A stretch of DNA of 52,649 bases from the NCBI RefSeq assembly GCF_024733845.1, contig NZ_JANRHG010000017.1, positions 1 to 52,649 on the forward strand, written 5' to 3'. Made by a program: the position numbers and the translations under genes. Below, in pieces: positions 1-8,552 of the stretch. The stretch is from Neomoorella sulfitireducens. GTDB lineage: Bacteria > Bacillota > DSM-521 > Neomoorellales > Neomoorellaceae. Under the pieces are notes generated by a model. The model was not told where the DNA came from. It was given only the letters and a program-made list of their open reading frames with translations, and made no database searches. The first letter of the stretch is position 1; the number at the start of each line of letters is the position of its first letter.

Positions 1-42
1 CAGGAAAAAAGGAGTAAATGTCGAATAGCGTAAAATGTTACC

Positions 43-133
43 GCTAAAGGCAAACCCTGCCGAAAGGAGGGGGCGCAAAGCCATGGGTCTAAGGCTTTTA
101 AAGCTAAGATCGCCAGGCTGCCGGTATCTTAAT
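43..133 (+). ncRNA. c-di-GMP-I (GEMM-I) riboswitch aptamer
   Basis: The stretch has the conserved order of the GEMM-I class: an AAAGGCAAACC block, a CGAAAG tetraloop-like segment, a GACGCAAAGCC-like block (here GGGCGCAAAGCC), then CATGGGTCTAAGG and a closing GCCAGGCTGCCG. These elements bind cyclic di-GMP in known members. It lies just upstream of a terminator-like hairpin and two very small ORFs, so it probably controls transcription read-through. Recognition is by motif, without a covariance search; the exact ends are approximate. Confidence 0.8.
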
Positions 134-160
134 GCGGCTATTATTTCCGGCGTTAAGATG

Positions 161-200
161 GGGGCAGCCTTTGGTGATAGAGGATGCTCCTTATTTTTTT
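161..200 (+). terminator. Terminator of the c-di-GMP riboswitch expression platform
   Basis: GGGGCAGCC at 161-169 can pair with GGATGCTCC at 182-190 with one wobble and one mismatch, and is followed by TTATTTTTTT. An overlapping alternative pairing (ATCTTAATGC near 126-135 with GCGTTAAGAT near 150-159) lies between aptamer and terminator and could take part in a switch. Which ligand state favours which fold cannot be told by eye. Confidence 0.6.
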
Positions 201-256
201 GTTCGCCGTGCCGTTTAGCTTCGCGCGTATCATCCTTTCCAGGAAGGGGTAAATTA

Positions 257-301
257 ATGAAAACAACTAGGGTGATATTGCCAGATGGACTGCCGGGATA
301 A
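257..301 (+). CDS. 14-residue ORF behind the riboswitch (possible leader peptide)
   Basis: An ATG at 257 follows a good AGGAAGGGG Shine-Dalgarno sequence and opens a 14-codon frame ending at 301. It overlaps the start of the next small ORF at 285 in another frame, an arrangement that suggests translational coupling. It may be a leader peptide or simply where ribosomes load. I recognise no family, and the short length makes it uncertain that the product matters. Confidence 0.35.
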   Translation: MKTTRVILPDGLPG

Positions 302-512
302 ACTAATCAACCAGGAAGTAGTGGAAGCCCTCCTGGAGGATTACCTGCGCGAAAAGCCAATGCCGGCCATCTATAAAAAATACCTTTTAAGGTTAATCGA
401 AGGCCAGGTAAACATAATGGTACACAACCTTTTACAACTGGTTGATGGCGGGGGCGTCAAGCAACCCGGTAGCGACGTTAAATTATCAAAGACCGGCGGG
501 CAGAAAACTTGA
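285..512 (+). CDS. Small hypothetical protein under the riboswitch
   Basis: A 75-residue ORF beginning at ATG 285. I do not recognise the family. The N-terminal half (residues about 8-50) is helix-forming, rich in Leu and charged residues, and the C-terminal 20 residues look disordered. It has no signal peptide, membrane segment or Cys motif. Its own Shine-Dalgarno sequence is weak, but it overlaps the preceding 14-codon ORF, which has a strong one, so coupled translation is likely. Its place downstream of a c-di-GMP riboswitch and terminator suggests expression depends on cyclic di-GMP. The function is unknown. Confidence 0.5.
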   Translation: MDCRDKLINQEVVEALLEDYLREKPMPAIYKKYLLRLIEGQVNIMVHNLLQLVDGGGVKQPGSDVKLSKTGGQKT

Positions 513-573
513 CAGGACCGGAGCTATCTGTTAATATATCGCTACGGAAAGCGTGGTAGTGCCTGTATAACGG

Positions 574-648
574 GCGGAAGTAGCTCAGTGGTAGAGCATC
601 GCCTTGCCAAGGCGAGGGTCGCGGGTTCAAATCCCGTCTTCCGCTCCA
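574..648 (+). tRNA. tRNA-Gly (anticodon GCC)
   Basis: A full cloverleaf can be drawn. The acceptor arms are GCGGAAG (574-580) and CTTCCGC (638-644), followed by discriminator T and an encoded CCA (646-648). The anticodon stem GCCTT/AAGGC frames the loop TTGCCAA, with GCC at 606-608. The T-loop GGTTCAAATCC is canonical. Anticodon GCC reads glycine GGC and GGT codons. Confidence 0.97.
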
Positions 649-666
649 TATTTTTGGCTTGGGGGG

Positions 667-710
667 ACCTCGGATTGGGTATTAACCTATCCGAGGTGTT
701 ATTCTACTAG
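667..710 (+). terminator. Hairpin after tRNA-Gly, possible terminator
   Basis: ACCTCGGATTGGGT (667-680) and ACCTATCCGAGGT (685-697) form an imperfect inverted repeat about 20 nt after the tRNA. The downstream sequence is only modestly T-rich, so this may be a weak terminator or a processing hairpin. No gene is visible from 711 to 840 apart from the tig leader, which ends in a GGGAGGAG ribosome-binding site. Confidence 0.5.
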
Positions 711-840
711 CTTGATTTTTAGCATTGTGGCAGGAAAAGGTAGGCAGAACGGCGAAATAAAGTGCTGATAATATTTAAGCCAAGTGGATGTTCATAATGA
801 ATGGCGTCCAGTAGTGGGAGCAGGGAGGAGCAAGTAAGTA

Positions 841-2184
841 ATGAAGGCTACCGTCGAGAAGCTAGATAAGCATCAAGTTCTTCTGGAAATCGAAGTTGAA
901 GCGCCCAGGGTAGAGAAAGCCCTGGATCAAGCTTACCGCCGCCTGGTAAAGCAGGTTAACATTCCAGGTTTCAGGAAAGGCAAGGCGCCGCGCTTTATCC
1001 TGGAGCGCTATATCGGCAAAGAACCTATTTATAATGAGGCCGCGGAAATTGTTATCCCAAAGGCCTATGAAGAAGCGGTAACCGAACACCAGCTGGAACC
1101 TATAGATCACCCCGAAGTGGAACTGGTCAAGGTAGAAGAGGGCGAGCCTTTAGTTTTCAAGGCCAGGGTAGAAGTTAAACCGGAAGTCCTTCTCGGCAAC
1201 TACAAGGGCCTGGAAGTGGAACGGCCGGAAGTAAAGGTTACCGAGGAAGATATCGATGCCTACCTGAAAAACTTGCAGGAGCGTTATGCTACCATTAAAA
1301 ATATCGAAGAAGAACCGGCAGCGGCAGGGGATATTGTCGTCATTGATTTTAAAGGAACGGTAGATGGAGAGGCTTATCCGGGTTTGGAAGGGAATAATTA
1401 TCCCCTGGAATTGGGGTCGGGTACCTTTGTTCCCGGCTTTGAGGAACAGCTGGTGGGGGCCCGTCTCAACGAGGAACGTACCGTTACCGTTTCCTTCCCT
1501 GCCGACTACTACCAGGAAGACCTGGCAGGCAAGGAAGCAGTCTTCCAGGTCACCATCCGGGGCATCAAACGGAAAGAGCTGGCCCCCCTGGACGATGAAT
1601 TTGCCAAAGATGTCAGCGAGTGTGAAACCCTGGCCGAACTCCGCCAGGATATTCGTCGCCGGTTAGAAGAAAGACGGCGGCAGGAGATCGAGGCCGCCGT
1701 AAGGCAAGCGGTTGTGGAAAAGGCCACGGCGGCGGCTACGGTAGACTTGCCGGAAATCATGGTAAAACGGCGCATTGAGTCCCGGATTCGTGAATTGGAA
1801 CGCAACCTGCATGCCAGGAAAATAACCCTGGAGGAGTTCTTAAACAGCAGTGGCAAGACTATGGATGACTTAGAGAAAGAATTCCGGCCGGGGGCGGAGA
1901 GGGATGTTAAGACCGAGTTAGTCCTGGAAGCAATTGCCAGAGCCGAAAATATTGCTGCTACGGAAGAAGAGGTTGAGGCGGAAATCGAGAAAATGGCCGG
2001 GATTTTCCGCCAGGATAAAGCTGAAGTAATGCAGAATCTGGGCGACTTGTCCTTGCTAAAATACGATATAATGATAAAAAAGGCCATTGATTTTCTGGTA
2101 GAGAACAGTGTGGCGGCACCTTCCCGGGAAGACGGCGAAGAGGTCCAAAAAGAAACAGGAGAAATCGCGGCAGCAGAAGGGTAA
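841..2184 (+). CDS. tig: Trigger factor, ribosome-bound chaperone and prolyl isomerase
   Basis: Trigger factor binds near the ribosome exit tunnel and helps new chains fold. The 447-residue product has the whole family layout: an N-terminal ribosome-binding domain with the signature GFRKGKAP at residues 43-50, a central FKBP-type peptidyl-prolyl isomerase domain at about 155-245, and a long helical C-terminal chaperone domain. A short acidic tail makes it slightly longer than usual. ATG 841 sits behind GGGAGGAG. It is the first gene of a quality-control block followed at once by clpP and clpX, the common bacterial order. Confidence 0.97.
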   Translation: MKATVEKLDKHQVLLEIEVEAPRVEKALDQAYRRLVKQVNIPGFRKGKAPRFILERYIGKEPIYNEAAEIVIPKAYEEAVTEHQLEPIDHPEVELVKVEEGEPLVFKARVEVKPEVLLGNYKGLEVERPEVKVTEEDIDAYLKNLQERYATIKNIEEEPAAAGDIVVIDFKGTVDGEAYPGLEGNNYPLELGSGTFVPGFEEQLVGARLNEERTVTVSFPADYYQEDLAGKEAVFQVTIRGIKRKELAPLDDEFAKDVSECETLAELRQDIRRRLEERRRQEIEAAVRQAVVEKATAAATVDLPEIMVKRRIESRIRELERNLHARKITLEEFLNSSGKTMDDLEKEFRPGAERDVKTELVLEAIARAENIAATEEEVEAEIEKMAGIFRQDKAEVMQNLGDLSLLKYDIMIKKAIDFLVENSVAAPSREDGEEVQKETGEIAAAEG

Positions 2185-2236
2185 AATGGATTAGGAGATT
2201 ATTTGGATGGAATTCTATTATGGAGGTGGGTAAGGA

Positions 2237-2836
2237 GTGTCAATCCTGGTACCGGTAGTAGTGGAGCAGACTAACAGGGGTGAACGGGCCTACGACATTT
2301 ACTCCCGCTTGCTCAAAGACAGGATTATCTTCCTGGGAAGCGCCGTTGACGATCATGTGGCCAACCTGGTGATTGCCCAGATGCTTTTCCTGGAGGCAGA
2401 AGACCCTGATAAAGATATTCACCTGTATATCAACAGCCCCGGCGGCTCCATTTCGGCCGGCATGGCTATCTTTGATACCATGCAGTATATCCGGCCCGAT
2501 GTTTCCACCATTTGTGTCGGCCTGGCTGCCAGCATGGGCGCCTTCCTCCTGGCTGCCGGTGCAAAGGGCAAGCGTTTTGCCCTGCCCCACAGCGAGATCA
2601 TGATTCACCAGCCCATGGGGGGTACCCAGGGGCAGGCGGTGGATATCGAAATCCATGCCAGGCGTATCCTGGCCATCCGGGATACATTAAACCGTATTTT
2701 GAGCGATATTACCGGCAAGCCGGTAGAGCAGATCGCCAGGGACACCGACCGCGATCATTTTATGACCGCCCAGGAGGCGAAGGAGTACGGTTTAATTGAT
2801 GAGGTGATCACCAAACGCGAGTTGCCCGGTAAATAG
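2237..2836 (+). CDS. clpP: ATP-dependent Clp protease, proteolytic subunit
   Basis: A cytoplasmic serine peptidase that forms a barrel of two seven-member rings and works with ClpX. The catalytic triad is visible: Ser99 in GLAASMGAF, His124 in IMIHQPMGG and Asp173 in TDRDHFM, each two residues from the Escherichia coli positions. At 199 residues the length is normal. The start is GTG 2237, behind TGGAGGTGGG. It lies 52 bp after tig and 23 bp before clpX, and all three probably share a transcript that stops at the strong terminator near 4123. Confidence 0.98.
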   Translation: MSILVPVVVEQTNRGERAYDIYSRLLKDRIIFLGSAVDDHVANLVIAQMLFLEAEDPDKDIHLYINSPGGSISAGMAIFDTMQYIRPDVSTICVGLAASMGAFLLAAGAKGKRFALPHSEIMIHQPMGGTQGQAVDIEIHARRILAIRDTLNRILSDITGKPVEQIARDTDRDHFMTAQEAKEYGLIDEVITKRELPGK

Positions 2837-2859
2837 GGACAGCGAGGTGAACTTAAAAC

Positions 2860-4119
2860 ATGTATAAATATACAGACGATAAGGGCCAGCTGAAGTGTTC
2901 CTTCTGCGGTAAACTTCAGGATCAGGTTAAAAAACTGGTCGCCGGCCCCGGCGTCTATATCTGTGATGAGTGTATTGAACTGTGCAATGAGATAATCGAA
3001 GAAGAGCTGAGCGAGGATATGAACCTGGAAATGGGCGAACTGCCCAAGCCCAGAGAGATCCGGGAAATCCTCGACCAGTACGTCATCGGCCAGGATAAAG
3101 CCAAGAAAGCCCTGTCGGTAGCCGTTTACAACCACTACAAGCGCATCAACCTGGGCATGAAAATGGATGATGTAGAGCTCCAGAAGAGCAACATTATCAT
3201 GCTCGGCCCTACTGGCAGCGGTAAAACCCTGCTGGCCCAGACCCTGGCCAGGATCCTGAATGTACCCTTTGCCATTGCCGATGCCACCTCCCTCACGGAA
3301 GCCGGTTATGTTGGCGAGGATGTGGAGAACATCCTCCTCAAGCTTATCCAGGCGGCCGACTATGATGTGGAGAAGGCGGAAAAGGGTATCGTCTATATCG
3401 ATGAAATAGATAAAATCGCCCGCAAGTCGGAAAACCCGTCCATTACCAGGGACGTGTCGGGTGAAGGTGTCCAGCAGGCCCTCCTCAAAATCCTGGAAGG
3501 GACCATCGCCAGCGTTCCCCCCCAGGGAGGGCGCAAGCATCCCCACCAGGAGTTCATCCAGCTGGATACCACCAATATTCTCTTTATCTGCGGTGGTGCC
3601 TTCGACGGCCTGGATAAGATCATTAAAAACCGCATCTCCCAGAAGACCATGGGCTTTGGGGCCGAGATTCAAAGCAAAAAAGACGTGAAGGTAGGCGACG
3701 TCTTAAAGCAGGTTCAACCGGTGGATTTGTTGAAGTACGGTTTGATCCCCGAGTTTGTCGGGCGCCTGCCGGTTATCGTCACCCTGGATGCCCTGGATGA
3801 AGAAGCCCTGATCCGGGTCCTGACAGAACCCCGCAATGCCCTGGTCAAGCAATACCAGAAGCTGTTTGAAATAGACGGCGTCACCCTGGAATTTAAAGAA
3901 GACGCCCTGCGGGCTATTGCTAAAGAAGCCATGAAACGGGAAACCGGTGCCCGGGGCTTGCGGGCCATCCTGGAAGATATAATGCTCGACGTAATGTACG
4001 AAATACCATCGCGGAGCAACATCACCAAGTGCATCGTCACTAAAGAGGTGGTCCTGCGCAAGGAAGAGCCCCTGTTGTTGACGGTAGAAAGGAAGAAGAA
4101 AAAAGAAGAAACGGCCTGA
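2860..4119 (+). CDS. clpX: ATP-dependent Clp protease, unfoldase subunit ClpX
   Basis: ClpX is the AAA+ ring that recognises, unfolds and feeds proteins into ClpP. The N-terminal zinc-binding domain shows Cys13, Cys16, Cys35 and Cys38. The AAA+ module has Walker A GPTGSGKT and Walker [11 protein letters not shown], then the sensor regions and the C-terminal small domain with [11 protein letters not shown]. The 419-residue length is typical. ATG 2860 follows GCGAGGTG. It is the last gene of the tig-clpP-clpX group. Confidence 0.98.
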   Translation: MYKYTDDKGQLKCSFCGKLQDQVKKLVAGPGVYICDECIELCNEIIEEELSEDMNLEMGELPKPREIREILDQYVIGQDKAKKALSVAVYNHYKRINLGMKMDDVELQKSNIIMLGPTGSGKTLLAQTLARILNVPFAIADATSLTEAGYVGEDVENILLKLIQAADYDVEKAEKGIVYIDEIDKIARKSENPSITRDVSGEGVQQALLKILEGTIASVPPQGGRKHPHQEFIQLDTTNILFICGGAFDGLDKIIKNRISQKTMGFGAEIQSKKDVKVGDVLKQVQPVDLLKYGLIPEFVGRLPVIVTLDALDEEALIRVLTEPRNALVKQYQKLFEIDGVTLEFKEDALRAIAKEAMKRETGARGLRAILEDIMLDVMYEIPSRSNITKCIVTKEVVLRKEEPLLLTVERKKKKEETA

Positions 4120-4122
4120 TGC

Positions 4123-4156
4123 AAAAAGGCGGTGGCGGCAAAGCCACCGCCTTTTT
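4123..4156 (+). terminator. Strong intrinsic terminator after clpX
   Basis: AAAAAGGCGGTGGC (4123-4136) pairs perfectly with GCCACCGCCTTTTT (4143-4156) around a six-base loop. The left arm begins with A's and the right arm ends with T's, so it could work in both directions. It closes the tig-clpP-clpX unit. Confidence 0.92.
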
Positions 4157-4168
4157 GGATAAAATCTT

Positions 4169-4210
4169 CCTTTCCGGATAAACTTTAGGTAATCGGTTTA
4201 TCCGGAAAGG
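4169..4210 (+). promoter_or_regulatory. Perfect 15-bp inverted repeat covering the lonB ribosome-binding site
   Basis: CCTTTCCGGATAAAC (4169-4183) is the exact reverse complement of GTTTATCCGGAAAGG (4196-4210), with a 12-base loop. The right arm contains most of the GGAAAGGAG Shine-Dalgarno sequence that serves GTG 4222. The fold would hide that site in the mRNA; as DNA it could be an operator. No T-run follows, so a terminator is unlikely. Confidence 0.6.
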
Positions 4211-4221
4211 AGTAAAGAACA

Positions 4222-5943
4222 GTGTACCAATGGAATCAAGGCCTGGGAGGAATTCTGACCTTTATCCAGGTATTCTTTGCCGTGGTAATCGGTCTCTATT
4301 TCTGGAACCTTTTACGCAACCAGCAGGGCAACCGGGTGGCGGTGGAGAGGGAATCCCGTAAAGAACTGGAGAAACTCCAGCGGATGCGGGAAATCTCCCT
4401 GTCGGAGCCCCTGGCGGAAAAGACGCGTCCCACTACTTTTGAGGAAATAATCGGCCAGGAGGAGGGCCTTAAAGCTCTCCGGGCCGCCCTCTGTGGCCCC
4501 AACCCCCAGCACGTCATTATCTACGGCCCGCCGGGGGTAGGCAAGACTGCTGCCGCCCGTTTGGTCCTGGAAGAAGCCAAAAAAAACCCCCTTTCCCCCT
4601 TTCAAGAATCGGCCCGCTTTGTGGAAGTGGATGGGGCAACCTCACGTTTTGATGAGCGGGGCATCGCCGATCCCCTGATCGGTTCCGTCCATGATCCCAT
4701 CTACCAGGGTGCCGGTCCCTTGGGCATCGCTGGTATTCCCCAGCCCAAACCCGGTGCCGTCACCCGCGCCCACGGCGGCATCCTGTTTATCGATGAAATC
4801 GGCGAATTGCATCCCATCCAGATTAACAAGCTCCTCAAGGTCCTGGAAGACCGGAAAGTGATCCTGGAGAGCGCGTATTACAGTTCTGAAGACAGCAACA
4901 TCCCCAGTCATATCCATGACATCTTTAAAAACGGGCTGCCGGCTGATTTCCGCCTGGTTGGAGCGACGACCCGCCTGCCCCAGGAAATCCCGGCCGCCAT
5001 CCGGTCGCGCTGTATGGAGGTTTTTTTCCGTCCTTTACTGGCGGAAGAAATCGGGACCATTGTCCGCAATGCCGTCAGGAAGATAAATCTATCCATTGCC
5101 CCGGCCGGCGTGGAAATAATTAAGCAGTATGCCACCAACGGCCGCGAAGCCGTCAACATGGTGCAGCTGGCGGCCGGCCTGGCCATTACGGAAAAGCGCC
5201 GGGAAATTACCCGCGAGGATGTGGAATGGGTAGTGACCAGTTGCCATTATACCCCCCGCCAGGACGGCCGGGTTCCCCAGGAACCCCAGGTAGGCGTGGT
5301 CAATGCCCTCGCCGTCTACGGGCCCAATATGGGCTTGCTGGTTGAGCTGGAAGCCTGTGTCAATTTCACCGGAAGCCATCGCGGCCAGGTTACCGTTACC
5401 GGCGTCATCGAGGAAGAGGAAAGCGGGAGTTTTGACGGCCGCCGGATGCGGCGGCGGAGTATGGCCCGCAATGCGGTGGATAATGTTTTGACCGTTCTGC
5501 GCAAAAATTTACCGGTAGACGTACGGGATTATGACATCCACATCAACTTTCCCGGGGGGGTTCCGGTAGACGGCCCTTCTGCCGGCGTGAGCATGCTAAC
5601 GGCCCTTTATTCTGCCTTTACGGAAATACCGGTTAACAATCTGGTAGCCATGACCGGAGAGGTATCCATCCGGGGGATCGTCCGGCCGGTAGGGGGCGTG
5701 GTGGCCAAGGTAGAGGCGGCCCGCCTTGCCGGGGTGAAAAAAGTAATTATTCCAAGGGATAACTGGCAGGAGATCTTTCTTTCTTTTAACGACATCGAGG
5801 TAGTCCCCGTGCATACGGTCAATGAGGTCCTGGAACTGGCTTTAATGCCCCGGGCGAAGCCCGGCGGTAGCCGGGAAGATTACAAATGCCGTCCCCAGGT
5901 TTTAAGCGCGGCACCTGTACCATCCCGCCCTTTAAGCTGCTAA
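4222..5943 (+). CDS. lonB: ATP-dependent protease LonB, membrane-anchored
   Basis: A Lon-family protease of the LonB type found in spore-forming Firmicutes. The N-terminus carries one hydrophobic segment (about residues 8-30) in place of the large LonA substrate-binding domain. A AAA+ domain with Walker A GPPGVGKT and Walker B ILFIDEIGEL follows. The C-terminal protease domain has the catalytic Ser in GPSAGVSML and the Lys in KVEAARLAGVKKV. At 573 residues it is slightly long because of a Pro/Ser-rich tail of about 30 residues. GTG 4222 is set by GGAAAGGAG nine bases upstream, inside a perfect inverted repeat. In Bacillus, lonB is a forespore gene; whether that holds here is not visible. Confidence 0.93.
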   Translation: MYQWNQGLGGILTFIQVFFAVVIGLYFWNLLRNQQGNRVAVERESRKELEKLQRMREISLSEPLAEKTRPTTFEEIIGQEEGLKALRAALCGPNPQHVIIYGPPGVGKTAAARLVLEEAKKNPLSPFQESARFVEVDGATSRFDERGIADPLIGSVHDPIYQGAGPLGIAGIPQPKPGAVTRAHGGILFIDEIGELHPIQINKLLKVLEDRKVILESAYYSSEDSNIPSHIHDIFKNGLPADFRLVGATTRLPQEIPAAIRSRCMEVFFRPLLAEEIGTIVRNAVRKINLSIAPAGVEIIKQYATNGREAVNMVQLAAGLAITEKRREITREDVEWVVTSCHYTPRQDGRVPQEPQVGVVNALAVYGPNMGLLVELEACVNFTGSHRGQVTVTGVIEEEESGSFDGRRMRRRSMARNAVDNVLTVLRKNLPVDVRDYDIHINFPGGVPVDGPSAGVSMLTALYSAFTEIPVNNLVAMTGEVSIRGIVRPVGGVVAKVEAARLAGVKKVIIPRDNWQEIFLSFNDIEVVPVHTVNEVLELALMPRAKPGGSREDYKCRPQVLSAAPVPSRPLSC

Positions 5944-5948
5944 AGCTA

Positions 5949-5977
5949 TTGCAATAAGACCGATAATGCCGTAGAAT
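5949..5977 (+). promoter_or_regulatory. Putative sigma-A promoter of lonA
   Basis: TTGCAA (5949-5954) and TAGAAT (5972-5977) are separated by 17 bp, just after the lonB stop and about 65 bp before the lonA start. The match to the consensus is moderate. Confidence 0.4.
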
Positions 5978-6041
5978 ATACTAGAATAATTACCCGGACA
6001 GGATATAGTATATACAAGGGAGCACCTTGGAGGTGTAAAGT

Positions 6042-8354
6042 TTGAGCCGGATCCTTCCCCTGTTGCCCCTGCGTGGGGTTATTGTTTTTCCTTATACGGT
6101 AATCCACCTGGATGTCGGGCGGGAGCGTTCGGTCAGCGCCATTGAGGAGGCAATGCTTAAGGACCGGGTTATTTTCCTGGCCATGCAAAAGGAGGCCCAG
6201 GATGACGACCCCGGGGAAGATGACATATATAATACCGGGACGATAGCTGAGATCAAGCAGTTATTAAAACTACCCGGCGGCACCATCCGCATCCTGGTTG
6301 AGGGTATCAGGCGGGGAAATATCAAGGAATACCTGAGCCATGATCCCTTCCTTAAAGTCGTTGTCGAGGAAGCACCGGAGCCTGCTGAGACTTCCAGCGA
6401 GATCGAAGCCCTCATGCGCTGCCTGGTTGATGAATTTGAAACCTATGTGAAGATGTCCAAAAAAATCCCCCCGGAAACGGTGGTGGCCGTCGTCAGCCTT
6501 GACGAACCCGGGCGGCTGGCCGATGTGGTAGCCTCCCACCTTAACCTCAAACTGACGGATAAGCAGGCCGTCCTGGAAGCGGTGGATATCAAAGAACGCC
6601 TGAACCTCCTGTGCGAGATCCTGGCCAAAGAGAAGGAAATCCTGGAACTGGAACGCAAGATCAACTTGCGGGTCCGCAAGCAAATGGAAAAAACCCAGAA
6701 AGAATATTACCTGCGGGAGCAGATGAAAGCCATCCAGAAAGAGCTGGGCGAAAAAGATGAGCGGGCGGTCGAAGTCGAGGAACTGCGTCAGAAAATTGAA
6801 GCCGCCAGGCTGCCTAAAGAGGTGCGGGAGCGGGCCCTGAAGGAAGTAGAGCGCCTGGAAAAAATGCCGCCCATGGTCGCCGAAGCGACCGTAGTCCGCA
6901 ACTACCTGGACTGGCTCCTGAGTTTACCGTGGAACAAGCAGACCCGGGACCGGCTGGATATAAAGGTGGCCGAACGCATCCTGGAGGAGGATCACTACGG
7001 CCTGCAGGAAGTCAAGGACCGTATCCTGGAATACCTGGCCATCCGCCAGCTGGCCAGGAAGATGAAGGGTCCCATCATCTGCTTTGTCGGACCGCCGGGA
7101 GTAGGCAAGACGTCCCTGGCGAAATCGATTGCCCGGGCCCTGCAACGCAAGTTCGTACGCATTTCATTAGGAGGGGTACGTGATGAGGCCGAAATCCGCG
7201 GCCACCGGCGCACCTATGTAGGCGCCCTGCCCGGCCGGATAATCCAGGGCATGAAACAGGCTGGGACCAGGAACCCTGTCTTCTTACTGGACGAAATCGA
7301 CAAATTGAGCAGCGACTTTCGCGGCGACCCGGCTTCCGCCTTATTGGAAGTCCTGGACCCGGAACAAAACCACATGTTTAGCGATCATTTTATAGAAGCT
7401 CCCTTTGATCTATCCAGGGTAATGTTTATAACTACGGCCAACGTTGAATATTCTATCCCGCGGCCCCTTCTAGACCGCATGGAGGTCATCCGCATCCCGG
7501 GTTATACGGAAGAGGAAAAGGTTAAAATAGCTGCCCTGCACCTGGTGCCGAAGCAGATCAAAGAACACGGCCTGAAAAAAGAGCAACTGGAGATATCGGA
7601 AAATGCCCTCCGCCGTATCGTGCGGGAATATACCAGGGAAGCCGGGGTGCGTAACCTGGAACGGCAGATAGCCACCATCTGCCGCAAAACGGCCCGGGAT
7701 ATTGTCGGCGGCAAAGCGAAGGCGGTAAAAATTACCGCCGGAAACGTTGAGGAGTACCTGGGTATCCCCCGTTACCGGCATACAGAAGCTTTCCAGAATG
7801 AGATGGTAGGAGTGGCCAACGGCCTGGCCTGGACGGAGGTCGGGGGCGAGGTTCTCAACGTAGAAGTGTCCTTGATGAAAGGCAAGGGTAACCTTACCCT
7901 GACGGGGAAACTCGGGGACGTCATGAAAGAATCGGCTTACGCCGGTTTCAGCTATATTCGCTCCCGGGCCGAAGCCCTGGGGTTGGAAGCAGACTTCCAT
8001 GAGAAACATGACCTGCATATCCATGTGCCCGAGGGGGCCATCCCCAAGGACGGGCCCTCTGCGGGAATCACCATGGCTACGGCCATGGCCTCAGCCCTCA
8101 CCGGCGTACCGGTAAAGGGCAATCTTGCCATGACGGGTGAGATTACCCTTCGCGGCCGGGTTCTGCCGGTAGGCGGCATCAAGGAAAAGGTCCTTGCCGC
8201 CCACCGGGCGGGGCTGAAAAACATCATCCTTCCCCGGGAGAATGAAAAGAACCTGGAGGACATCCCGGCCAATATCCGCCGCAAGCTAAATTTCATCATG
8301 GTGGAGCATATGGATGAAGTCCTCAGGGAAGCCCTGGTGAGGAAGGAAGAATAA
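6042..8354 (+). CDS. lonA: ATP-dependent protease La (LonA)
   Basis: A soluble homo-oligomeric AAA+ serine protease that degrades misfolded and regulatory proteins. The 770 residues contain the N-terminal Lon substrate-binding domain (about 1-200, beginning [13 protein letters not shown]), a coiled-coil linker, an AAA+ domain with Walker [10 protein letters not shown] and Walker [10 protein letters not shown], and the C-terminal protease domain with the catalytic Ser in [10 protein letters not shown] and the Lys in [15 protein letters not shown]. The start is TTG 6042, about nine bases after the strong CTTGGAGGTG site. Side-by-side lonB-lonA genes are normal in spore-forming Firmicutes. Confidence 0.97.
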   Translation: MSRILPLLPLRGVIVFPYTVIHLDVGRERSVSAIEEAMLKDRVIFLAMQKEAQDDDPGEDDIYNTGTIAEIKQLLKLPGGTIRILVEGIRRGNIKEYLSHDPFLKVVVEEAPEPAETSSEIEALMRCLVDEFETYVKMSKKIPPETVVAVVSLDEPGRLADVVASHLNLKLTDKQAVLEAVDIKERLNLLCEILAKEKEILELERKINLRVRKQMEKTQKEYYLREQMKAIQKELGEKDERAVEVEELRQKIEAARLPKEVRERALKEVERLEKMPPMVAEATVVRNYLDWLLSLPWNKQTRDRLDIKVAERILEEDHYGLQEVKDRILEYLAIRQLARKMKGPIICFVGPPGVGKTSLAKSIARALQRKFVRISLGGVRDEAEIRGHRRTYVGALPGRIIQGMKQAGTRNPVFLLDEIDKLSSDFRGDPASALLEVLDPEQNHMFSDHFIEAPFDLSRVMFITTANVEYSIPRPLLDRMEVIRIPGYTEEEKVKIAALHLVPKQIKEHGLKKEQLEISENALRRIVREYTREAGVRNLERQIATICRKTARDIVGGKAKAVKITAGNVEEYLGIPRYRHTEAFQNEMVGVANGLAWTEVGGEVLNVEVSLMKGKGNLTLTGKLGDVMKESAYAGFSYIRSRAEALGLEADFHEKHDLHIHVPEGAIPKDGPSAGITMATAMASALTGVPVKGNLAMTGEITLRGRVLPVGGIKEKVLAAHRAGLKNIILPRENEKNLEDIPANIRRKLNFIMVEHMDEVLREALVRKEE

Positions 8355-8364
8355 CAGACAGTAC

Positions 8365-8394
8365 TTGACAGCAAGAGCCAGAAATCGGTAAGAT
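8365..8394 (+). promoter_or_regulatory. Putative sigma-A promoter upstream of valS
   Basis: A consensus TTGACA (8365-8370) is followed after 18 bp by TAAGAT (8389-8394). It lies just after the lonA stop and about 160 bp before the chosen valS start, and a hairpin with a T-run follows it. No T-box motifs (AGGGTGGNACCGCG) are seen in the leader. Confidence 0.5.
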
Positions 8395-8426
8395 AATACC
8401 GTAGAGAGTGCCATTAAGGCTTATCT

Positions 8427-8459
8427 CCCCTCGTCCGTCCGGGCGGATGGGGGTTTTTT
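8427..8459 (+). terminator. Terminator or attenuator between lonA and valS
   Basis: CCCC...TCCG (from about 8427) can pair with CGGATGGGG (ending 8452), followed directly by TTTTTT at 8454-8459. Because a good promoter lies just upstream, the structure may end lonA transcripts, attenuate valS transcription, or both. Confidence 0.6.
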
Positions 8460-8465
8460 GTAGTG

Positions 8466-8519
8466 GGCTGGCTTTGTTTTCGCTCGGACCAAGTCGCTCG
8501 CTCAAAACAAAAGCCAGCC
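8466..8519. repeat. Palindromic intergenic element, short copy
   Basis: GGCTGGCTTTGTTTT (8466-8480) and AAAACAAAAGCCAGCC (8504-8519) form an inverted repeat with one extra base. The inner part, read on the minus strand, includes GAGCGAGCGACTTGG, which recurs in the longer element at 14036-14209. The two appear to be members of one structured repeat family. This copy lies in the valS leader. Confidence 0.6.
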
Positions 8520-8552
8520 AGGGTAAGTAATGATTCCGAGGAGGCAAGCGTT

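Noticed and set aside
2755-3672. Minus-strand open frame (305 codons) opposite clpX
   Set aside because: It is a shadow of clpP/clpX codon structure with no recognisable domain.
8463-8552. Upstream-extended start for valS
   Set aside because: The extension runs through a palindromic repeat; TTG 8553 has an ideal ribosome-binding site and gives the normal N-terminus.
8395-8552. T-box leader for valS
   Set aside because: Neither the conserved AGGGTGGNACCGCG motif nor a stem I region was found.
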